Positions 57,253-64,000 of a stretch of DNA of 64,000 nucleotides are shown here, one piece after another (position 1 is the stretch's first letter; every line of letters starts with the position of its first letter). The stretch covers positions 1 through 64,000 of the forward strand of contig JAIQCW010000084.1 in the NCBI GenBank assembly GCA_020283715.1, in the 5' to 3' direction. The notes beneath the pieces were generated by a model, which was not told where the DNA came from, ran no database searches, and saw nothing but the letters and a program-made list of their open reading frames with translations. This DNA is from Cytauxzoon felis (taxonomy: Eukaryota; Apicomplexa; Aconoidasida; Piroplasmida; Theileriidae). Both the position numbers and the translations under genes were made by a program.

Positions 57253-58503
57253 TTATTCTTCTTCTATACTTACATTTATAAATACTATAGATTCATTAGC
57301 ATTTACATGTGTAAAATCAACCCATCTCATTTTACATGAATTATAATCATCTTGATCAAATGTAATTAATATTGAAGATGCAATAATAGATATTGATTTT
57401 TGTAACATTAACCAATTCTTCAATAATTGTAACTTTTCTACCACACAATTTTGTAATGATACTCTATTAATAAAAATCTTATGAAGTATATTTATAGAAT
57501 CATCACTTGATAATTTTTTTTGCTTCTGAAGATGATATTTCATATGATGGATTCTAATTTATAAATATAAATAATTATTTATAATTACCGATTCTGGACA
57601 ATATATAGAACTAATACGAAATCCTAATTTAAGTTCTGTAGTCTCACTAGCAACTTGTTTCTGTCGCCATGTTTTCAATAGTGTATGTAATGAAGATGGA
57701 TCCAAATTATTAAAAGGTTCAGATAAACCTAAATCTGATGCTGATATATCCTATTTATATTTAATTATATATATAAATAATACTTACAAATTCAAGTTTA
57801 GACATTGGCGCCAAATTATGTATTGAAGTACGAAATTTGTTCTTCAAAATACGCCATTTTCGTATACATTTTAACTTAGCTGATTCATCCAAATTACCAT
57901 AATTCACTAAATTAAGATATTATAAAATACTTTATTAAATAATTTACCATTATAATCTACATTATGTGCTCCTAATTTAATATCAATTATAGCGGGAGAT
58001 TTATAACCTAACGCAAGGTTTTCAAGCTAAATAATATCATAAAAGTCTAATAAATATCAAACATACTTTAATAGCTTTATAAATTTGTTCAGTTTCACTA
58101 GTTTCAGATTGTAATTCATACCATGGTCGTTCTATATAAAAAAAAATATATATAATCATCAATAAATTAAGGTACCTCTATCAAGTTTAGGATTATAACA
58201 AACAGAAACTAGTCCATTAAAGTAAGGAATAATATTATTCTGAACTAAATACGATAAATTAATAAAGGAATCTACAGTAATATCATTCCCTTTTAAATCC
58301 TTAAGATTCTGTGAATACTTGCCATGAGCAATAGAATAAAATATTGCCTCTGTTGCAGTATAACATGGAATAATCTTATAAACAAAACATTTATTAATAT
58401 CACGTAAAATCAATGATGAGCCACTCAGTTTGTGTTGTTTCACACCCAAAACTTCCAACTTAACCTTGTTTGATTTACTAGGTTTTGTTGTCTCATTGGA
58501 CAT
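57253..58503 (-). CDS. Inositol polyphosphate kinase (IPMK/IPK family)
   Basis: A kinase converting inositol phosphates to higher forms. About six exons with introns of 30-50 nt. Exon 1 (58503 to about 58180) begins MSNETTKPSKSNKVKLEVLG and includes 'IIPCYTATEAIFYSI'. The catalytic signature PxxxDxKxG is seen as 'PAIIDIKLGAHNVDYN' at about 57980. 'LKLGFRISSIYCPES' follows, and the last exon holds the ATP-site serines 'SISIIASSILITFD' and the metal-binding 'RWVDFTHVNANE' (usual form D-F-A/T). The order and motifs are those of PF03770. The substrate class (IPMK versus IP6K) is not settled. Confidence 0.8.
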
Positions 58504-58675
58504 TGTATGTTAACCATTCATTAAAATCTAACCGCATTTGTCACAAGTTTCAACAATGTTAATTTTCAAAATATTAAATTTATTCTAAAAATGTGGAATA
58601 TAAACCAACGCCCAATCCCACATTGACATATTAAAATAAGTTACTATACTAAAAATCCAATATATCGCAATCAAA

Positions 58676-59595
58676 ATGAACCAATTAGAAATGATGAAAT
58701 TAGTAGTATGTTATTATGAAGGATGTAGTTATTATAATTTATTATTTACAGGCAGAAAAGGCTATAGATACATTTATAAAAGACAATATGATTATAATAC
58801 TAGGAACAGGAAGGACTTCAACATTCGCTATCCAAAGACTAGGTTTCTTACTTAAATCTGGAAAATTAAATAATGTTACCGGTATACCTACAAGTACCAA
58901 CTCTTTCCACGTTGTATGTATTTACCAACATAATTAAGCTCTATATTTATATATTGTTTAATGAATTACAAATAATTATAGGCAATGGAAGCTGGTGTAC
59001 CATTAACATCGCTGGAAGAAGTAATAATGAACAATAAAAATGTTGACGTTGCAATAGATGGAGCAGATGCTGTGGATATGGAGCTTAACCTTATAAAAGG
59101 AGGAGGTGGAGCACTGTTTAGGGAATACTTTACGGAAAAATACGCTAAAGAATTGATTATTGTATGTTTATTCGGGATAAAAAGCATAAGTTATAATACA
59201 GATTGTCGATGAAAGTAAAGTAGTGAAGAATCATTTGTTAGAATCATATAAATTACCCATAGAAATAATGAACTTCGGTCATTCAATAACATGTAAACAC
59301 ATTTATGATAAATACAAGAAATCAATAGTGTCTTGGGAGCTTAGAACCGTAGATTCAGGTACTGGAGTTTTCATAACGGAGAATGGAAATGTTATAATGG
59401 ATGTACGCTTTAAAAAAAATGGATATACATAAATTATATAATGACCTTAAATTGGTAGGTGATCATCAATTCTTATTATTGTGACTTCACTTATAGATCC
59501 ATGGTGTTGTATGCAACGGGCTGTTCCTGAACATGGCCACTAAATGTTTAGTTGCACGTAAAGATGGTACTGTATATACTATTGATAAAAAATAG
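58676..59595 (+). CDS. Ribose-5-phosphate isomerase A, one-base frameshift in A8
   Basis: Interconverts ribose-5-P and ribulose-5-P in the pentose phosphate pathway. Exon 1 (MNQLEMMKL) joins 'AEKAIDTFIKDNMIIILGTG'. 'RTSTFAIQRLG', 'GIPTSTNSFHVA', 'VDVAIDGADAVDMELN' and 'KGGGGALFREYFTEKYAKE' are the classic RpiA motifs with the catalytic Asp/Lys. The last part 'TENGNVIMDVRF' reaches an A8 run at 59412-59419. Removing one A gives 'MDIHKLYNDLKL'; a short intron follows, then 'IHGVVCNGLFLNMATKCLVA' and the stop at 59593-59595, exactly as in other RpiA proteins. As written, the frame ends at 59430. Confidence 0.88.
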
Positions 59596-59656
59596 ATATA
59601 TTGTGTAATTAAATCACTTGTAATCTTAATATATTTTATATTTTGTTCGACTCATA

Positions 59657-60318
59657 ATGCAGCCATCTTCATTATCCACCGCGTCTACGCAGTCTTCCAA
59701 ATATTACGAAGACTGGTTGATAATAGATGAAATATCATATACATCTCCACTATTGAAGATGTCAAATGAGCCTGTAATTGCAAGGAAGTCTTGTTTTGTC
59801 CAAGACGATAATTCAGATGATACTATACAAGATAGTGATGAAATTTTTCATATGAGTGATCAATTTATTAATAGATTGGAGAAGATAAACAAGGAGACTA
59901 ATGGTATGTTAATATATGATCTATCTAAATACTTTATAATGTAGAAGATATTAAAAGTATTAAGGAGAAGTTAGATGAAATTGAACTATCATGGAAAGAA
60001 GGTAATATGAATAAATACATGAATATTGATGGCAAAAATTCACAATTGTCTTCATTGGATAGGTTATTAAGTGAAGCGGTTAAAGAAGTAGTAGAGATGA
60101 AGAAGGGCGCGAGTTCTGCCGTATTGGAATTGACCAAATCTGTAGCAAACGTTGATAATATTATAGATAAAAGCTTGATTTTAAAAGATACAAGTGATAT
60201 ATTTAGGAAGACTGCATATAACGAGAAGAGATCACAAGGTTTATCATTCAAGATGCAGTTATTAGTCATTGCTCTGGCGGTAATAACTGCCAAATTAGTT
60301 TTCGATTTTTTCACGTAA
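59657..60318 (+). CDS. Tail-anchored coiled-coil protein (SNARE-like?)
   Basis: Two exons (59657-59903 and 59945-60318) join in phase; 206 residues. The N-terminal half is Ser-rich and acidic. The second half has two helical, heptad-like stretches ('EDIKSIKEKLDEIELSW'; 'SSAVLELTKSVANVDNIID ... DTSDIFRKTAYNEKRSQG'), ending in one membrane span at the very C-terminus (MQLLVIALAVITAKLVFDFF). This is the plan of a SNARE or Sec20/USE1-like vesicle protein, but I cannot place a zero-layer Gln or Arg with confidence. Confidence 0.55.
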
Positions 60319-60405
60319 TTAAATTTGTAAATTATAAATTTTTTATATTCATTTTTTTTATACTTTGGGCATTACTTTTATATTTATCTAGGCTCATTAT
60401 GTTAG

Positions 60406-62634
60406 TTGATATTTAAAATGCCTAGTATAAGTGAATTAAGGAATAAATTGGCATTAGCTCAATCACGTAAAGCAACTATAAGATTGAGTAATATGCAATG
60501 TATAGATATATTGTTAAAAATTTGTAAGAAAAATTCAATACAGTTGGTTCCTAGTAACGATGGTATGTTATTCTATACAATTGATGAAGTAAGGAGTGAA
60601 GTAGAGAATGAATTATTGACTAGAGGTGGTAGAGTAGCATCTTATGAGTTATCATCTACTTTAAATGTACAGTCGGATTATATAGACATGGCCATAGATG
60701 ATATAATGAGGGGTACAGATTATTACATAAAATCATCGCAAGGTTTATTAATTAGTAAAAAATATTTATCAGATTTGATGTACTGTATAAATGATCGTAT
60801 ACAGGAATGTGGATTTGTTGATTTTACTCAATTATCATTAGAATATGATTTACCTATTGACTTGATAAGAACTAATGTTAGTAATAGTATAGGTAATATT
60901 ATAGATGGTTCTATTAATGGTAATGTTATAGAATCTACTACATTTGAAAAACGTAAGGTAAATAATATAAAAGCTGCATTATTAGCTGTAATTGTACCTA
61001 TATTAACACATGATATATCAAGGATTACTAATATTAGTGTTAATATGGTAAATGATGTAATTACAGATTTATTAAAATCAGGTACTATTAAGGGTATTTT
61101 AAAGGGTAGTGAATATATACCTATATGTTATATAGATTCTGTAAATGATTATATATTGAATAATTATAATCGTAATGGTTATATTGAAATTATATCTTTA
61201 AAAAATTATGAATTTATTAATGAAGTTACAATTAAAAATTTATGTAAAGATTCTATAAAATTAGATACAGTATATATTAATAAAAATTTATTTGAACCTG
61301 TATCTATACTTATTAATGAAGCTATTACATATAAAAGTTGGAGAGATTTAATATCAATGTTACCTAATATATTAACATCTTCTGATTGGTTATTAATTAT
61401 GAATAATATAAAAAATTCTAATAAGAATGGTTTTTTAATTGAAACTATATATATATCTAATTTATTTATACAAGATTTAATACAATATTTATTGAAGTAT
61501 ATTACAATACAATTAAATGAAGATGATACATCACCATCTTCATCTATTAATAATAATGATGATGATAAGATTGATATCGATAAAGAATTATTTAAATTAC
61601 CTATAAATGATGAATTGCTATTCAATACTATAAAATCTATATTAACTAGAAATGTTGATAATCATTTCACTGAAATTTACCTCTTGTATCCAAATGAAAT
61701 ATATTCCTGTATTAATGAACAATTGATTAAAGAATTGACATTTTATTCAAGTAAAAATAAAAATAATATTATTAAAATGGATAATAAAATAGATTTATTA
61801 AAGAATTATATAATGAAATCAGAATTAACTATAAAATCATTTGAAAAAATAAAAGGTGATTTAACAAATATATTAATACAAAATCTTATACGTGAAATTA
61901 TTATACCTATATTTAATATATTATTAGAAACATATTTACGTAATAATAAAATTAATAATGATAATGTTACAAATAATAATAGATGTAAATTAATTGAAAT
62001 GATAAATGATAATGATATTAAATTATATTTTAATAATTATCTTGATGGTATTAAAAAAAAATGTATTTTAATATGTTCTGAATCTTATAAAGAATTATGT
62101 AAAGCAATGTATATAAATTATAATATTAAAAAAGATTCAAGACAATTTATTAAAAATGAAATTATAAATTTTAATAAACAAATCAATTCTATAACAAATC
62201 TTGATCATTATAAATGTTTATATATAGCTATAAATTTAATTTTATTAAAAAATAATTATTATATCTATATAAATGATAAATATTGGTGTATTAATGAATG
62301 TTTTAATCTATTCAAATCATTATTAGAAAATTCAACTCCATTCAATGATATAACACAATTAATCACACTATTAAATGAAGATGATAAGGAAGGAAGGTCA
62401 TCATCATGTAATCTTGACAGAAAGGAAGGAAGGTCATCATCATGTAATCTTGACAGAAAGGAAGGATTGTCATCATCATGTAATCTTGACAGAAAGGAAG
62501 GAGGGTCATCATCATGTAATCTTGAGGACAGTAAGGAAGGAAGGTCGTCATCATCATGTAATCTTGAGAACAATTTAATAGATGTTAAATTACAAGAATT
62601 AACTGGTAATATCATTAATCACTTGAAGCATTAA
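60406..62634 (+). CDS. UFL1, E3 UFM1-protein ligase 1
   Basis: Ligase of the ubiquitin-like modifier UFM1, acting on ribosomes at the ER. A 742-residue single exon. The N-terminal winged-helix region is clear: 'CIDILLKICKKNSIQLVPS', 'VENELLTRGGRVASYELSST', 'LMYCINDRIQECGFVDFTQL', 'YDLPIDLIRTNVSNSIGNII' and 'IKAALLAVIVPILTHDI' follow human UFL1 in order and spacing. The C-terminal helical half is Asn/Ile/Lys-rich and diverged. Residues about 660-720 contain a 12-residue tandem repeat (KEGRSSSCNLDR). An internal acidic loop (SSINNNDDDKIDIDKE) replaces the basic linker of animal UFL1. Confidence 0.85.
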   Translation: MIFKMPSISELRNKLALAQSRKATIRLSNMQCIDILLKICKKNSIQLVPSNDGMLFYTIDEVRSEVENELLTRGGRVASYELSSTLNVQSDYIDMAIDDIMRGTDYYIKSSQGLLISKKYLSDLMYCINDRIQECGFVDFTQLSLEYDLPIDLIRTNVSNSIGNIIDGSINGNVIESTTFEKRKVNNIKAALLAVIVPILTHDISRITNISVNMVNDVITDLLKSGTIKGILKGSEYIPICYIDSVNDYILNNYNRNGYIEIISLKNYEFINEVTIKNLCKDSIKLDTVYINKNLFEPVSILINEAITYKSWRDLISMLPNILTSSDWLLIMNNIKNSNKNGFLIETIYISNLFIQDLIQYLLKYITIQLNEDDTSPSSSINNNDDDKIDIDKELFKLPINDELLFNTIKSILTRNVDNHFTEIYLLYPNEIYSCINEQLIKELTFYSSKNKNNIIKMDNKIDLLKNYIMKSELTIKSFEKIKGDLTNILIQNLIREIIIPIFNILLETYLRNNKINNDNVTNNNRCKLIEMINDNDIKLYFNNYLDGIKKKCILICSESYKELCKAMYINYNIKKDSRQFIKNEIINFNKQINSITNLDHYKCLYIAINLILLKNNYYIYINDKYWCINECFNLFKSLLENSTPFNDITQLITLLNEDDKEGRSSSCNLDRKEGRSSSCNLDRKEGLSSSCNLDRKEGGSSSCNLEDSKEGRSSSSCNLENNLIDVKLQELTGNIINHLKH
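62385..62570 (+). repeat. 36-bp coding minisatellite in UFL1
   Basis: Five copies of a unit containing GGTCATCATCATGTAATCTT and GAAAGGAAGGA, read as KEGRSSSCNLDR with small changes (a 3-bp addition, and GAGGACAGTAAG in place of GACAGAAAG before later copies). It is open on both strands, and the unit length keeps the frame. Confidence 0.85.
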
Positions 62635-62720
62635 GGGTGGAGGTGATTGACATTCATCACTTGAAGCATTAATTATGGATGATCATCATCATTCATAACT
62701 TGAAGCGTTAAATCTTCTTT

Positions 62721-63648
62721 TTATCCATAGCCTCCGTCTATGTTGGACGTTAATGTCAAAACATCATATAAACATACCCATGCCTTTGCTATAGTTCTCT
62801 TCATATCATCATCACCCTAAATTAAAATTATAAATATAATAAATTACAATAAACCTCTTTATAAAGATTCTTCATAAGATCCATAATCATATGTTGTGGG
62901 TCATCATTTTCAGATGGTTTCGGTGGTGCCTTTTTAACCTAGAATTTATATAATTGTAACATATATAACATACAGTATCAGTTATTTCCGATAAACTAGA
63001 CCATCTACCCTCATTAGCCTTGATATATGAAGAATAATTTATCAATTCCAATATACCTTTGGTATTTTAATGTTTATATAATCGGCCTTAGTCTTGTATG
63101 TTATACCTAGTAATGTTGAAGTACAATTTTAATTAATTTACCATCAGGAGATATAGCTGAATATAATTTCCTAATCTTCAGCTGATAATGACGTTTATCC
63201 GTCTTGATCTACATTTAAATAAATGAATTATTATATAAAATAATTTAAAGTAACCTTAATATCTAGTGATTGGTCCTGAGCATCAACAATAACCTCTGCT
63301 ACCGTTTCCTTTATAGGTATAATCAAACTAAAATAGCAAATTTGAACTTTTCTAACATTATTAAACTTACTTTACATAACTGTTAGTTTGATCCCATGAA
63401 AATGATGTCACTTGTGTATAAATATGCTGTATGACATAGTAATTACGTAATTAAACATATATATACCGTTAATGGCTTAGATTCCTCAGTTGATTTCATT
63501 GAAGCTGATTCCTAAATTAATTTTATATCATTTTAAACTATTAGTTTACCAATGATTTGATAATATTCTCAATTTGCAATTTTACGGAAGGCCTCTCAGC
63601 TATCCCTAACAACCTACGCCACTCACACAAATCTGAACTGTCCATCAT
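62721..63648 (-). CDS. CacyBP/SIP-like protein (CS and SGS domains), many short introns
   Basis: An adaptor-type protein related to calcyclin-binding protein/SGT1. It starts MDSSDLCEWRRLLGIAERPS (an ATG just upstream gives MM). After several introns of about 35 nt come 'SFSWDQTNSYVK' and 'VIVDAQDQSLDIKV', the beginning of the CS domain, then 'KRHYQLKIRKLYSAISPDGK', 'EGRWSSLSEI', 'DPQHMIMDLMKNLYKE' and 'GDDDMKRTIAKAWVYMFDVL', the SGS end (human 'GDDDMKRTINKAWVE'). Stop TAA 62721-62723. Exon boundaries were traced only in part, but motif order is diagnostic. Confidence 0.8.
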
Positions 63649-63714
63649 ATAAATTATAAAATTTGAAGTATAATTAGATAAATAAATAACTACTTTATTA
63701 AGCTAAAAAGTGAA

Positions 63715-64000
63715 TTAAGAGGAACTCTTATTGGGCATTATATTATACAAATTATTATCACGAATCCACTTCATGACCTCCGGATGTAACGTTCCCAAAG
63801 AATCACAGCTCTGTAATGTATATATGTATAAATAATATGAAAGAATATAAAATAATGAAATAAAAATGTGTAATGTTGAAAAAACTCTATAATATATAAA
63901 TAATAATAAGGCACGTAAATTTTCTAAAATAATACTAAATATTCTTACCAGTCCTTCTGATAGTTGTTTTCTTGCGATAGTTGACGATAAAGTGGTTGTT
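63715..64000 (-). CDS. C-terminal end of an unrecognised gene, runs off the window
   Basis: The last exon, 63715-63810, encodes SCDSLGTLHPEVMKWIRDNN and ends PNKSSS plus TAA. The preceding exon begins at 63949 and continues past the window edge (TTTLSSTIARKQLSEGL), joined in phase 0 across a 138-nt intron. It is too short to name. Confidence 0.5.
   Translation of the reverse strand, partial: TTTLSSTIARKQLSEGLVRIFSIILENLRALLLFIYYRVFSTLHIFISLFYILSYYLYIYTLQSCDSLGTLHPEVMKWIRDNNLYNIMPNKSSS

Noticed and set aside
62265..62615. Antisense open frame over the UFL1 minisatellite
   Set aside because: Arises because the 36-bp unit lacks stops on both strands; no independent support.

Overview
The window is nuclear DNA from an apicomplexan, most likely a piroplasm of the Theileria/Cytauxzoon/Babesia group. 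The evidence is an AT-rich genome with very compact genes, many introns of about 20-100 nt, mitochondrial F1 alpha encoded in the nucleus, and a multigene family of polytopic membrane proteins that I tentatively place with the Theileria Tpr-related family. No tRNA, rRNA, CRISPR or prokaryotic feature was seen. Gene models were built by hand: I matched GT/AG sites and codon phases between exons and checked them against remembered family conservation. Many multi-exon models close with exact phase agreement.

Layout. From 1 to about 50 kb, ordinary housekeeping genes are interleaved with about 26 clusters of a GC-richer mosaic repeat. These genes are PP4R3, a secreted HAD phosphatase, a 7-exon membrane protein, a cold-shock protein, ATP synthase alpha, VPS45, RPS30, a RAMP4-like protein, RFC1, a membrane protein, PWP1, UTP23, a FYV7-like protein, EMG1, RTF1 and a RAP-domain protein. 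Five Tpr-like genes or remnants (9.4, 13.2, 17.9, 28.9 and 36.3 kb) lie in the same part. From about 50 to 64 kb the repeats stop and the window is a tight run of conserved genes: MED31, UBL5/Hub1, a DHHC acyltransferase, a TAF8-like protein, a DNAJC11-like protein, an inositol polyphosphate kinase, RPIA, a tail-anchored protein, UFL1 and a CacyBP/SIP-like protein.

Most striking observations. (1) Four of the five Tpr-like genes sit inside introns of conserved genes, on the same strand as the host: VPS45, RFC1 and two introns of one membrane-protein gene. Every Tpr-like gene is bracketed by mosaic-repeat clusters, and the intact 5' ends lie a near-constant 95-97 bp from the cluster, so they look like mobile cassettes. 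(2) The mosaic repeat is a string of interchangeable modules. Several are short hairpins whose stems differ between copies by paired changes (CTCT/AGAG, CCGT/ACGG, CCCT/AGGG; GTCT/AGAC, CTCT/AGAG, CCAT/ATGG; GCC/GGC, GGC/GCC), the pattern expected if the folded form is maintained or copied. (3) Some repeat clusters are open reading frame inside otherwise normal proteins. (4) Three conserved genes carry exactly one surplus A in an A7/A8 run, which means either assembly error or slippage. (5) A separate ~230-bp dispersed element occurs three times.

Functionally the conserved genes cover ribosome biogenesis (PWP1, UTP23, FYV7-like and EMG1 as two divergent pairs), transcription (RTF1, MED31, TAF8-like), replication (RFC1), trafficking and ER (VPS45, RAMP4-like, DHHC, UFL1) and metabolism (F1 alpha, RPIA, IPK).
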